From Thalassobacillus devorans (GTDB lineage: Bacteria > Bacillota > Bacilli > Bacillales > Halobacillaceae): 64,000 nt of DNA. The stretch spans positions 310,001 through 374,000 of the forward strand of contig NZ_FXEH01000006.1 of assembly GCF_900176565.1 (NCBI RefSeq), in the 5' to 3' direction. Of the stretch, positions 34,340 through 43,038 are shown piece after piece. A program made the position numbers and the translations under genes. The notes below the pieces were generated by a model. That model worked only from the letters and a program-made list of their open reading frames with translations. It was not told the DNA's origin and searched no databases. Numbering within the stretch: the first letter of the stretch is position 1; each line of letters opens with the position of its first letter.

Positions 34340-35236
34340 CTAAAGCTGTGAGGGACCGGCGGCGAGACGGGTTCTTACTTGTTTTGCTGGTCGATTGACA
34401 AAATAGATTCCAGCTAAAATGAGGCTTCCACCTATTAATGTAGAGAAGTGAAGTTGTTCATTTAATAGCAGCCAGCCGAAGATGACGCCGAATAATGGCG
34501 CCAGGAATAAAAAGGCGCTCACTTTGCCGGGGTCTTCCCGTTTCAATAAATAGAACCAAATCGCAAATTGGACGATCGAGGCCATGATAGCCAGCCATAT
34601 CAGAATGAAGATCGATAGGGGAGTCACGACAAATGTAGACTGTTCCATTACGGCGCTGCCTGCTAACAGGATGATCCCGCCAAACAGCATCTGGTAAGCG
34701 GTCAAAACCCAGGTATCAAACGCCTGGCCCCACTTTTTCATCAGCAGCGTAGCGATGGCCCAGGATACCGCACTCATCATACCTAACAGGGTGCCAGGCT
34801 GCTGAATATCCAGTGAAGCTCCAAGTGTGATAAACACCCCAAGGAAGCCGACAGCGACACCGCCCCATTGCATTAATCGGTATTTCATCCCCATAAAAAT
34901 AGTTCCAAACAACACGACCAGCAAGGGGTTCGTAAATGTTAAAATGGAAGATTCTCCAGCGGTAATCGTCCGGAGACTTAAGAAAATGGCTCCCATTACG
35001 GCGGCTGTTTGAAAAAAGCCGACCACCACCATTTGGACCCACTCTTTGGCACGTTTCGGATGCTGTCTTTTAAGCAGAAAGACGCTCACTGCCATGATGA
35101 AACCGGCGATAGTAAAACGCAAGCCGACCAAAAGCAGGGGAGAGACATAATTCAATCCGATTTTTCCGACTGCAAAGGAGGAGCCCATTAGACTTGTGGT
35201 AGTCACCAGCAAAATAGTAAACCAGATACGATTCAC
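34340..35236 (-). CDS. EamA/DMT-type drug or metabolite exporter
   Basis: 298 residues with ten predicted membrane helices in two homologous EamA halves, as in RhaT/YdcZ-like drug/metabolite transporters. Visible marks: 'GSSFAVGKIGLNYVSPLLLV', 'ILTFTNPLLVVLFG' in the first half and 'FLFLAPLFGVIFGWLLLNEQ' in the second. Such proteins export amino acids or other small metabolites. The gene stands alone; its ligand cannot be told. Confidence 0.88.
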   Translation of the reverse strand: MNRIWFTILLVTTTSLMGSSFAVGKIGLNYVSPLLLVGLRFTIAGFIMAVSVFLLKRQHPKRAKEWVQMVVVGFFQTAAVMGAIFLSLRTITAGESSILTFTNPLLVVLFGTIFMGMKYRLMQWGGVAVGFLGVFITLGASLDIQQPGTLLGMMSAVSWAIATLLMKKWGQAFDTWVLTAYQMLFGGIILLAGSAVMEQSTFVVTPLSIFILIWLAIMASIVQFAIWFYLLKREDPGKVSAFLFLAPLFGVIFGWLLLNEQLHFSTLIGGSLILAGIYFVNRPAKQVRTRLAAGPSQL

Positions 35237-35395
35237 GTACTCACCTTCATTCCGTTCTTGAATAGTTATAATTTTCTAATTATAACACACCTTGCATAAA
35301 AGTAAGGCTGTGTATTTTATCTTTTACGTCTTCGTTTGTTTTTCAAATTCTTACAGGACGTTTACTGACCATAATTGAAAGGATGACTGCAGTGG

Positions 35396-35470
35396 ACGGT
35401 CTTTATAAGTGATTTAAAAACCGTAAGCTAGCAGTAATACGTGGTTAACGGTTGTTATAGCCACTGTAAT
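35396..35470. repeat. Dispersed GGTCTTTA-N9-TAAAGACC element, copy 3
   Basis: ACGGTCTTTA (35396-35405) and TAAAAACCGT (35415-35424) pair with one mismatch around a 9-base loop, followed by AAGCTAGCAG and GTGGTTAACGG. A TGACCATAATTGAAAGG stretch upstream resembles that of the other copies. It fills most of the gap between the DMT and aldo/keto reductase genes. Confidence 0.65.
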
Positions 35471-35517
35471 GACCGATACAGGGAATTAGTCATCAGGAGG
35501 TGGTCTTTATACAAAAA

Positions 35518-35557
35518 ATGCCTGACCACCAATGCGTTACATTGGGAGTCAGGCACT
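35518..35557 (-). terminator. Terminator of the aldo/keto reductase gene (GTGCCTGAC family)
   Basis: ATGCCTGAC and GTCAGGCA pair, with a further CCAA/TTGG inner stem; on the minus strand TTTTTTGT follows. It is one of six related terminators in the window, all built on GTGCCTGACCCC. Confidence 0.85.
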
Positions 35558-35571
35558 TGTCTCTTAAACCA

Positions 35572-36561
35572 TTACTTTTTAGGAAGGGGAGCATCCGGGG
35601 AGATGAAGCCTTTATCTACTAATGTTTCCCAGAATTCGTTCGGGATGTCCCGCTGGATCATTTCGATGTCTTCCTTGATCCGGTCCGGCCGTGTGGATCC
35701 TGGAATGATAGCTCTTACGGCAGGATGAGCAGTGGAAAACTGCAGTGCTGCTGCTTTTAATGGAACATCGTAATGTTGTCCGATTTCTTTCAGTTGATTC
35801 ACATGGTCAATAATTTTCTGTGGTGCTTTTTCATAATTATAATGTTCACCGCCTAGGAGAACGCCGGAGTTATAAGGACTGCCGACGACAATATCGATAT
35901 TCTTTTCTTCCGCTTTTTTCATCATTCGCTGCAAGGCCCGTTCATGCTGCAGGAGCGTATATTGCGTGGCGGACAGGCACATATCCGGCTGGGTTTCTTC
36001 AAGGTCCATGGCAAGTTCGATCGGTTCGATTGTATTGACGCCAAGACCCCAGGAGCGGATGACTCCTTCTTCACGGAGCTGAGTTAAGACGCGAAATGCG
36101 CCGTTTTTAGCTTCAGCAAATTTGTCAATCCACTGATCGCCGTGAAAATCAGGGGAGACATCATGAACAAATACGAAGTCCAACCGGTCCGTTTTTAATC
36201 GCTCCAAGCTTTGCTCGATCGACCGCTTCGTGGCATCTTCGGTGTAATCGGTGATGACTTTATTATTACGGGCATCTTCGAACAGTCCTTCTTTTTCCTC
36301 TGTTTCATCGGTCACATAGCGGCCCACTTTGGTACTTAGCAGATAGTCGTCACGATCGTAATTGGATAACACTTCTCCAAGTCGCAACTCCGCGAGGCCT
36401 GCTCCATAGAATGGAGCGGTATCGAAGTAGCGGACACCTTGATCCCATGCGTTCTGAATCGTTTCTCGGGCTTCTTCTTCCGGTACGTCCCGAAACATAT
36501 TTCCTAATGGAGCTGTCCCCAGCCCTACCTTATGTTGTAATGCTTGATCGATTGATTTCAT
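35572..36561 (-). CDS. Aldo/keto reductase
   Basis: 329 residues from the ATG after AAAGGAGGAACAACC on the minus strand; the longer frame upstream of it has no support. An NADPH-dependent TIM-barrel oxidoreductase: 'VGLGTAPLGNMF' at strand 1, catalytic Asp and Tyr in 'YFDTAPFYGAGLAELRLGE', Lys in 'LLSTKVGRYV', His in 'LDFVFVHDVSPDF', and the cofactor loop 'RAIIPGSTRPDRIKED'. The closest type is the D-threo-aldose 1-dehydrogenase/pyridoxal reductase group. Substrate unknown. Confidence 0.9.
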   Translation of the reverse strand: MKSIDQALQHKVGLGTAPLGNMFRDVPEEEARETIQNAWDQGVRYFDTAPFYGAGLAELRLGEVLSNYDRDDYLLSTKVGRYVTDETEEKEGLFEDARNNKVITDYTEDATKRSIEQSLERLKTDRLDFVFVHDVSPDFHGDQWIDKFAEAKNGAFRVLTQLREEGVIRSWGLGVNTIEPIELAMDLEETQPDMCLSATQYTLLQHERALQRMMKKAEEKNIDIVVGSPYNSGVLLGGEHYNYEKAPQKIIDHVNQLKEIGQHYDVPLKAAALQFSTAHPAVRAIIPGSTRPDRIKEDIEMIQRDIPNEFWETLVDKGFISPDAPLPKK

Positions 36562-36879
36562 GGTTGTTCCTCCTTTTGTTTCCGTGCTATAGGTATATAT
36601 CCAGCTGAATGGAAAATGAAACAAAAGGCAGGACTGCCATGGGAGCAGTACTTTTAATGTGAACACATTTAATAAATAGATTGATATTCTCTAACCTCAT
36701 GATTAAAGCGCAAAGTCACAATTGTAAGGGGAGCACGCTGATAAAACCGGACTATATAAGCATATCTTTGTATCCAGTTATTAGAAAATTACGAATAATC
36801 AGTTGATATGCTTCCCAAACCTTGCTAAAATGTAAAACACTATATAGGACTTGTTAAAAAACTGTCTATTCTAATCTGA

Positions 36880-36982
36880 CTCTACTGGTTCAAAGTAGAG
36901 CAGCCCGTTAGAAAGAAACCAGTTTTATGCCTAGAGATACGTATGTCCAATACGGCTTGGTGGCATAGGACTGGTTTTTTTA
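36880..36982 (+). promoter_or_regulatory. Leader with mutually exclusive hairpins: attenuator or unassigned riboswitch
   Basis: A terminator is formed by AAACCAGT (36916-36923) with ATGCC (36927-36931), pairing to GGCAT (36962-36966) and ACTGGTTT (36970-36977), followed by a T run to 36981. The sequence ACTGGTT occurs a second time upstream (36884-36890) and can pair with the same AACCAGT, opening the terminator. That upstream copy is itself within a hairpin CTCTAC/GTAGAG (36880-36900). This three-way choice is the design of an attenuator. I cannot match the RNA to a known class. It ends 24 bases before the aminotransferase start. The rest of the 445-base gap shows nothing else. Confidence 0.7.
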
Positions 36983-37006
36983 TAACCGAAATGGAGGTCA
37001 GGAGCT

Positions 37007-38371
37007 TTGGAACATCTTATAGAACTAGATAAAAAACACTTTTTGCATCCATCGACATCGATCCAGCAGCAACAGGAGCAGGGATCGAAATTGTTGGTGG
37101 AAAGCGGAGAAGGCATTTACCTGAAAGATAACCATGGAAAAGACTACATCGATGCGATGTCATCGCTGTGGAATGTACATATCGGCCATGGGAGAACGGA
37201 ACTGGCGGAGGCGGCGGCCGACCAGATGAAAAAGCTGGCATTCAGTTCGGCGTTCTCGACATTCACTCATGAGCCTGGCATCCGTCTGGCGGAAAAGATT
37301 GCAAAGCTTTCCCCAGGCAATTTAAATACAGTGTTTTTTACCTCCGGTGGGTCGGAGTCCAATGATACGGCGATCAAACTGATTCGTCATTACTGGAAAA
37401 TCCAGGGACAGCCGGAGAGAAGAAAAATTGTTGCATTAAAACGCGGCTACCACGGGGTGGCTGCAGCCTCGACCAGTGCGACGGGAATTCCTGAGTTCTG
37501 GGAGATGGCGGGACATATGATGACGGACTTTATACATGCCGACACATCCTATCAAAGTACGACCGAAGCGGCTATCCAATCCTTACGGGAAAAATTCGAA
37601 GCGGAAGGACCGGAAACGATTGCTGCCTTTATGGCGGAACCCATCCAGGGAGCAGGCGGCGTATTAATTCCACCAAAAGATTATTTTCAGGAAGTCAGGA
37701 AGTTGTGCGATGAATACGGAATACCGTTTATTGCAGATGAAGTCATTACTGGCTTTGGAAGGACAGGGACGATGTTCGGTCTTGAAAACTGGGGAGTGGT
37801 ACCGGACATGATGACCTTCGCAAAAGGGGTGACCAGCGGTTACATGCCATTAGGAGGCGTCGTCATCTCGGAACCGATCCACGAGGTGCTCAAACAGAAA
37901 TCAAAGGGCACATTATTTCATGGCTTTACTTACAGTGGACATCCAACTGCCGCTGCCGTTGGTTTGAAAAATATCGAATTGATAGAAAGGGAGGGACTGG
38001 TAGAAAACGCTAAGAAAATCGGCGCAAAAATGCTGGCAGGCTTTCAACAGATAAAGGAAGAGTTAGAGATTGTAGGAGAAGTAAGAGCCATGGGTTTGCT
38101 TGGTGCCATCGAACTGGTGAAAGACCCGGGTACGAACGAAAACTTCTCCAAGGAATTGAATGTGGCTCCAAAAGTGATTGCGGAACTGCACGAACGAGGG
38201 GTGGTTTGCCGGGGCGTGACGTATGAAAACAGCGATATCATCTGTTTTGCACCACCATTAATTATTTCGGAAGCACAGCTTGATGACGTTTTGGAAAAAG
38301 TAAAGGAATCTATCTTTTCAGTACAACAGCAATTAAAGCGGACGGCTGGTAGAGGAGGGGATATAAAATGA
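37007..38371 (+). CDS. Class III aminotransferase (omega-amino acid:pyruvate type)
   Basis: 454 residues from a TTG with GGAGGTCAGGAG upstream. A fold type I PLP enzyme: 'DAMSSLWNVHIGHGRTELAE' near the N-terminus, 'FFTSGGSESNDTAIKLIRHY' for the phosphate, 'PFIADEVITGFGRTGTMFG' with the PLP-contacting Asp, and the Schiff-base Lys in 'MTFAKGVTSGYMPLGG'. This group uses beta-alanine, GABA, putrescine or similar omega-amines with pyruvate. It overlaps the amidohydrolase gene by 4 bases, and the regulated leader ahead suggests substrate-controlled expression. Confidence 0.9.
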   Translation: MEHLIELDKKHFLHPSTSIQQQQEQGSKLLVESGEGIYLKDNHGKDYIDAMSSLWNVHIGHGRTELAEAAADQMKKLAFSSAFSTFTHEPGIRLAEKIAKLSPGNLNTVFFTSGGSESNDTAIKLIRHYWKIQGQPERRKIVALKRGYHGVAAASTSATGIPEFWEMAGHMMTDFIHADTSYQSTTEAAIQSLREKFEAEGPETIAAFMAEPIQGAGGVLIPPKDYFQEVRKLCDEYGIPFIADEVITGFGRTGTMFGLENWGVVPDMMTFAKGVTSGYMPLGGVVISEPIHEVLKQKSKGTLFHGFTYSGHPTAAAVGLKNIELIEREGLVENAKKIGAKMLAGFQQIKEELEIVGEVRAMGLLGAIELVKDPGTNENFSKELNVAPKVIAELHERGVVCRGVTYENSDIICFAPPLIISEAQLDDVLEKVKESIFSVQQQLKRTAGRGGDIK

Positions 38372-40005
38372 GTGGCGCAGATTTAATTTTTGTAAACGGC
38401 AAGGTGCTGACGATGGATGATGCTGCCCCTACAGCAAACGCTGTCGTCGTGAAAAATGGGGAAGTTATCTATGCAGGTGAAAAGGAGACAGCACTCTCCT
38501 GGATATACGACGGAACTGAGGTGGTGGATCTGGAAGGAAAAACACTGATGCCCAGTTTCATAGAAAGCCATATTCACCCGTCCATTTTCGGGCTGACGCT
38601 CCTGGAAGTAGATTGCAAGCCAGCAGCCACTCCGTCCATTGCAGCTATCAAAGAAAAAATCAAGCAGGAAGTGGACGCCACGCAGGAGGATCAATGGATT
38701 CTCGGCTGGGGATGGGATGACAGTAAGATGGCAGAAAAACGCAACCCTACCCGCTGGGACCTGGATGAAGTCGCTCCGAACCATCCGGTTGTATTGAAGC
38801 GGACTTGTGCCCATATGGCGGTCGCCAATTCCAAAGCACTGGAATTAAGCGGGATAGCAGAGGAGACGCCGAACCCGCAAGGCGGCAATATGGAGCGGGA
38901 CGAGCACGGCAGGCTGACGGGATTACTTCAGGAAAAAGCCCAAGGGCTGCTCACAGCACCGAAGTACACACAGGAAGATATGATAAAAGGAATGAAGCGG
39001 GCGCAGGAAAAATTTGCATCCTGGGGGATTACCACCGTCCATTGTATGTCGACCCAGACAGCCGACCTCCAGCTCTATCAACACCTGGAAGAGCAGGGTG
39101 AACTCACCGTCCGGGTAAGACCGTGGATGTGGGCGATCGACCAGAATGGCTTTGACGGCTCGTTAGAAGAAGTATTGAAAGTTGGCTTAAGAAGCGGGTT
39201 TGGGAATGACAAGGTGAAAATCCAGGGATTGAAGTTCATGCTTGATGGCAGCGTCGGCGGTAAGACGGCCGCTGTGTCGGAACCATATGTGGATACAGAA
39301 GAAACCGGGATTCTTTATAACACCGTAGAAGAAATCGCTCCATTGATGAAGCGGGGAATCGAGTCCGGGTTACGAATCGCAATCCATGCGATCGGCGATC
39401 GTGCTATCGACGTTGCGATCAGGTCATATGAACAAATCAATGAAACAGTGCCGCTTCAGCACATGTGTAATCGCATTGAGCACTGCGTCTTTCCGACAAG
39501 TACACAGCTCCGGCAGATGAAGGAATTCGGGCTGGTGGCAGGTTCCTCAATCGGGTTTTTGCACCATATCGGTGATAATTATATGAAAAAGCTAGGGAAG
39601 GAGCGAATGAAGACAGCATTTCCCCATCGATCTTTTAAGGAAGCGGGGATTAAGGCTCCTGGGAATTCAGATTTACCTGTCACCGATGGAAACCCATGGC
39701 CGGGGATCTACACGTTAGTAACAAGAAAAACCGCAAGCGGACAAGTTATCGGAGCAGAAGAAAAACTAAGTGTCTGGGATGCATTGAAAGCTTATACGAC
39801 AGACGCTGCTTACAGTTCCTGTGAAGAAGAGATATTGGGAGTGATTAAACCAGGCGCCAAAGCAGACCTGATGGTTCTCTCCCACAACCCGCTGGAAGTG
39901 GAAGCAGAACAATTACTAGAGATGGAAGCCGTCAGCACTTATACGGATGGCAAGCTCATTTACAGCACGAACCAAACAAGGAAGGGTGAGTCTATTGTTC
40001 AGTAG
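38368..40005 (+). CDS. YtcJ-like metal-dependent amidohydrolase
   Basis: 545 residues, amidohydrolase family 3. The metal site shows as 'MPSFIESHIHPSIFGLTL' (H-x-H), 'KFMLDGSVGGKTAAV' with the bridging region, 'RIAIHAIGDRAIDVAI' and 'APGNSDLPVTDGNPWPGIYT' (Asp). C-terminal 'LGVIKPGAKADLMVLSHNPL' is the usual end of the composite sheet domain. Family members hydrolyse N-acyl or N-substituted amines; here the product would be an amine for the aminotransferase in the same operon. The ATG overlaps the aminotransferase stop. Confidence 0.9.
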   Translation: MSGADLIFVNGKVLTMDDAAPTANAVVVKNGEVIYAGEKETALSWIYDGTEVVDLEGKTLMPSFIESHIHPSIFGLTLLEVDCKPAATPSIAAIKEKIKQEVDATQEDQWILGWGWDDSKMAEKRNPTRWDLDEVAPNHPVVLKRTCAHMAVANSKALELSGIAEETPNPQGGNMERDEHGRLTGLLQEKAQGLLTAPKYTQEDMIKGMKRAQEKFASWGITTVHCMSTQTADLQLYQHLEEQGELTVRVRPWMWAIDQNGFDGSLEEVLKVGLRSGFGNDKVKIQGLKFMLDGSVGGKTAAVSEPYVDTEETGILYNTVEEIAPLMKRGIESGLRIAIHAIGDRAIDVAIRSYEQINETVPLQHMCNRIEHCVFPTSTQLRQMKEFGLVAGSSIGFLHHIGDNYMKKLGKERMKTAFPHRSFKEAGIKAPGNSDLPVTDGNPWPGIYTLVTRKTASGQVIGAEEKLSVWDALKAYTTDAAYSSCEEEILGVIKPGAKADLMVLSHNPLEVEAEQLLEMEAVSTYTDGKLIYSTNQTRKGESIVQ

Positions 40006-41440
40006 TCAGCAAGAGACGATATTGATTGCAATTATTGCCGTTTATTTTGTGTTTTTATTTGGATTATCCTTATTTGTGAATCGAAATGTCAAAACGTATG
40101 ACGATTACAATGTAGCCGGCCGGTCCACGAAACTGATGCCGCTCGTATTGACATTCGTCGGTACGGCGATTGGCGGTTCGATTTTATTAGGTTATATGAC
40201 AAATGGGTATCTTTTTGGTATGGGACAGCAGTGGCTGGCGATCGGCTTCACGCTGACTTCCATCGTTATTGCCGCGTTTTTATTGAAGCGCATTCGACTG
40301 CTTGGTGAAAGGTATAACATGGTCACATTAGGCGACTTTACCGCCTTGCGGTATGGAGAAGGTGCCAGAATCCCGACCGTTATCAGTATTATATGTGCCT
40401 ATGCAGCCATCACCGGGATGCAGTTTGTCGCTATTGCTACGATTCTGCAGCTGACCACCGGTCTCAGCATGACTGCTGGTATCATCATCAGCTGGGTACT
40501 GTTAACATTGAAGACTTACTTCGGCGGGCTCAAATCGGTCATGCTTCAGGATGCGATCCATGGCACGATTCAGACAGTCGGGATATTTTTCCTCCTGATT
40601 GTCATCATGTTCATGATCGGGGACTGGGGAAGCCTTGCCGATGAAGCGCGAAATGCGGAAGGCGGAAACATGCTGAGTATCTTCAACATCAGTGCCTCCG
40701 AATTTTTCGTTTACATGCTGACAATAGGAGCTTACCAGTTTGTCAGACAGGACCTGTGGCAGCGGTTCTGGGCAGCGAAAGACGAAAAGACAGCCAAGAC
40801 TGGATTCTGGGCTGCGATCGTACTCGGTTTCCTGACTGCGGCCATTACCATTGTTATTGGTTTTCTTGGGAAGTTCGGTCTTAACATGACCGACATCGAT
40901 CCTTCGCTGATCTATTATGAAATCATCGGCCAAGTACTGCCATTTCCACTCGTGATCGTGATGCTGATTGCACTGCTAGCTACCGTCATTTCCTGTGCGG
41001 ACTCGTTTTTCCTTGCAGCATCCTCATCAATCGTCAATGATATTGTCAAACCACGACTGAAAAACGTCCATCAGAAACAGATGCTGACGTTAAGCCGAAT
41101 GTCCGTCGTCGTTGTATCGATCATCTCGCTGTTACTGGCACTTTATATCCCGCAGCTCGTTACACTGTGGATCACCGGTACCGCCATGCTCGTCTCCGGA
41201 CTGCTTGCTCCTGTCCTGTTTGGGCTGTTCTGGCGCCGTGTCACGAAAGCTGCCGGACTTTCTGCGATGTGGGCGGGGCTTGTCGTAGCTCTCATCTGGC
41301 AGATCGCCGGGCATCCATTTGGTCTCCACCCCGTTTTCCTCGGGCTGCCGGTTTCTGTTGTGACACTGGTGGCAGTGACGTTGCTTTCTGATCAGGAAAA
41401 AGAGCATGCCATGTATGAGGAATTGAAGAAATCAGGCTGA
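39995..41440 (+). CDS. Sodium:solute symporter (SSS family)
   Basis: About 481 residues from the TTG at 39995; an in-frame GTG at 39986 is an alternative, and AAGGAAGGG precedes both. The start overlaps the amidohydrolase stop. Thirteen or so membrane helices are predicted; family marks are 'KTYDDYNVAGRSTKLMPLVL', 'FVGTAIGGSILLGY', and 'YFGGLKSVMLQDAIHGTIQT'. It probably imports the substrate used by the two enzymes upstream, with sodium. It is more similar in plan to the panF/putP branch than to the second symporter at 45981. Confidence 0.9.
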   Translation: MFSSQQETILIAIIAVYFVFLFGLSLFVNRNVKTYDDYNVAGRSTKLMPLVLTFVGTAIGGSILLGYMTNGYLFGMGQQWLAIGFTLTSIVIAAFLLKRIRLLGERYNMVTLGDFTALRYGEGARIPTVISIICAYAAITGMQFVAIATILQLTTGLSMTAGIIISWVLLTLKTYFGGLKSVMLQDAIHGTIQTVGIFFLLIVIMFMIGDWGSLADEARNAEGGNMLSIFNISASEFFVYMLTIGAYQFVRQDLWQRFWAAKDEKTAKTGFWAAIVLGFLTAAITIVIGFLGKFGLNMTDIDPSLIYYEIIGQVLPFPLVIVMLIALLATVISCADSFFLAASSSIVNDIVKPRLKNVHQKQMLTLSRMSVVVVSIISLLLALYIPQLVTLWITGTAMLVSGLLAPVLFGLFWRRVTKAAGLSAMWAGLVVALIWQIAGHPFGLHPVFLGLPVSVVTLVAVTLLSDQEKEHAMYEELKKSG

Positions 41441-41451
41441 TGCTTTCAGAT

Positions 41452-41500
41452 AAAATGCCGCAGGTCGCTGGATGGAACATAGCGACTGCGGCATTTTAAT
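41452..41500. terminator. Bidirectional terminator between convergent genes
   Basis: AAAATGCCGCA, then TCGCT, pair with AGCGA and TGCGGCATTTT with a one-base bulge around a short loop. It separates the symporter gene from the convergent MocR regulator gene. Confidence 0.9.
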
Positions 41501-41515
41501 GACTAGAGATGGGAG

Positions 41516-42928
41516 TCAGGAGAAAAGAGAGGCTAACCGTTCTACAGATTCCTGCACTTTGTCTTCCTTCATATTAGCAAAACCGATGATGAGCTTTTTC
41601 TTATCAGTTTCGGGCATATTGATATCCTGTAGATAGAAACGGCGAATCGTATATAATTCTATTTTTCTTTCTTTTGCCAGCTCTTCAATGTCTTTATAGG
41701 AGAGAGCGGTGTCCAGTTCAACTAGAAAATGGAGACCTGCAGGGATGTCTTGTATCGTTATCTTATCTTCAAAAACCCGCTGCAACTCTCGAATGAGCTT
41801 CGCTCGTTTCGCTTTGTAGCGCGCATTCATTCGTTTGATGTGCCTGCTGTATTCTCCTTTGTCGATAAAATATTTCAGCGTCCACAGGTTGAGACCGGAT
41901 GGGCCATCAATCCAATGACTGAATGCATTGCGGTAGCGTTTTAACAAATCAGGAGGAAGAACCATATAGCTGATGCGCAGGCTCGGCAGCAGTGTTTTGG
42001 AAAATGTTCCTGTATAAATGACCTGTCGGTTTCGGTCTAAACTCTGAAGCGAAGGGATGTGGTCCGTCTCGTACTTGAATTCACTATCATAATCATCTTC
42101 AACGATGTAGCGGTCCGGCGACTCAGCAGCCCAATTTAAAAGTTTTATTCTCCGATTAATGGGCATAATCGTGCCTGTCGGAAACTGGTGGGACGGGGTA
42201 ACAAAAACCCACTTAGGATCCCTTTCCCTGATAGCCTCAACAGAAATTCCCTGGTCATCGAGGTCGATTGGCTCTACTGTAAAATCCATATCTTTTAGTA
42301 GCTGATAGAAACGCTGGTAGCCTGGATTTTCAACTGCGATGGTAGTCGAACGCGGCTGCAGGGACATTAGTTTGTGAATCAGAGGCTGGGTTCCTGAGCC
42401 TATGATAATCTGTTCCGGTCTGCATCGGACACCGCGGCTCAGGGCGATCATGGTAGCAATCGATTCTCGGAGTTCATAAGGACCTTGGGGATGGGGCAGC
42501 AGGGAAAGCTGTTTTTTGTGATGATTGATTACATGCTGTTGGTACCTTCTCCATTTCTTGAATGGAAAATGCTCCGCATCGGTTGCAATATGTGAAAAAG
42601 TAACCTCCGGCCGGAAACTTTCTTGCTTGCCGTTTTCTTTCAGCTCATCGGGGAATGGATCGTTCTCCCAGTCCTTTTTAATATAGCGAGTAATATCTTC
42701 CACCATATAACCTTTTCGTTCCACACTGTATATATAACCTTCTGCAAGTAATTGTTCATAGGCGTGAGCAACAGAATTAACACTGACACCGAGATCCTGA
42801 GCTAGTTTCCGTTTTGAGGGAAGCTTTCGTTCGGTTAGGGCTTCCTCGAGAATCAGGTCCTTCAGGTGTGTATAAATCTGTTTGTAGATAGCGGGGTATG
42901 CATCCCCCTTTTTAATCTGGAAAAACAA
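41516..42928 (-). CDS. gabR: MocR/GabR-type regulator (GntR domain plus aminotransferase domain)
   Basis: 470 residues from a TTG placed 6 bases after AAGGAGGGGAG on the minus strand; an upstream in-frame ATG (42961) lies before that site and is less likely. The N-terminal winged helix is of GntR type ('LPSKRKLAQDLGVSVNSVAH'). The rest is an aspartate-aminotransferase-like domain with the PLP Lys in 'IYTGTFSKTLLPSLRISYMV' and 'YIVEDDYDSEFKY'. In B. subtilis GabR senses GABA as PLP aldimine and activates gabTD. The gene is divergent from gabT here, with GabR-like repeats between. Confidence 0.92.
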   Translation of the reverse strand: MFFQIKKGDAYPAIYKQIYTHLKDLILEEALTERKLPSKRKLAQDLGVSVNSVAHAYEQLLAEGYIYSVERKGYMVEDITRYIKKDWENDPFPDELKENGKQESFRPEVTFSHIATDAEHFPFKKWRRYQQHVINHHKKQLSLLPHPQGPYELRESIATMIALSRGVRCRPEQIIIGSGTQPLIHKLMSLQPRSTTIAVENPGYQRFYQLLKDMDFTVEPIDLDDQGISVEAIRERDPKWVFVTPSHQFPTGTIMPINRRIKLLNWAAESPDRYIVEDDYDSEFKYETDHIPSLQSLDRNRQVIYTGTFSKTLLPSLRISYMVLPPDLLKRYRNAFSHWIDGPSGLNLWTLKYFIDKGEYSRHIKRMNARYKAKRAKLIRELQRVFEDKITIQDIPAGLHFLVELDTALSYKDIEELAKERKIELYTIRRFYLQDINMPETDKKKLIIGFANMKEDKVQESVERLASLFS

Positions 42929-42954
42929 GCGTCTCCCCTCCTTCTTTGTTTCTG

Positions 42955-42996
42955 GTACCATTAAATTTAAAAAACTGGTCCTTTTAATTATACCAG
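42955..42996 (+). promoter_or_regulatory. Probable GabR binding sites in the gabR-gabT gap
   Basis: GTACCA (42955-42960) and ATACCA (42990-42995) are direct repeats of the ATACCA type that GabR of B. subtilis binds. CTGGT (42975-42979) with ACCAG (42992-42996) adds an inverted pair. They lie 40-85 bases before the gabT start. Confidence 0.6.
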
Positions 42997-43038
42997 ATAA
43001 TTGTCATAATAATCTACAAATTACAGGGAGGGTTACAC

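Noticed and set aside
36880-36930. Possible preQ1, guanidine or purine riboswitch
   Set aside because: I compared the GGTTC and hairpin pattern with what I know of these classes; the conserved loop and tail bases are not there, so no class was assigned.
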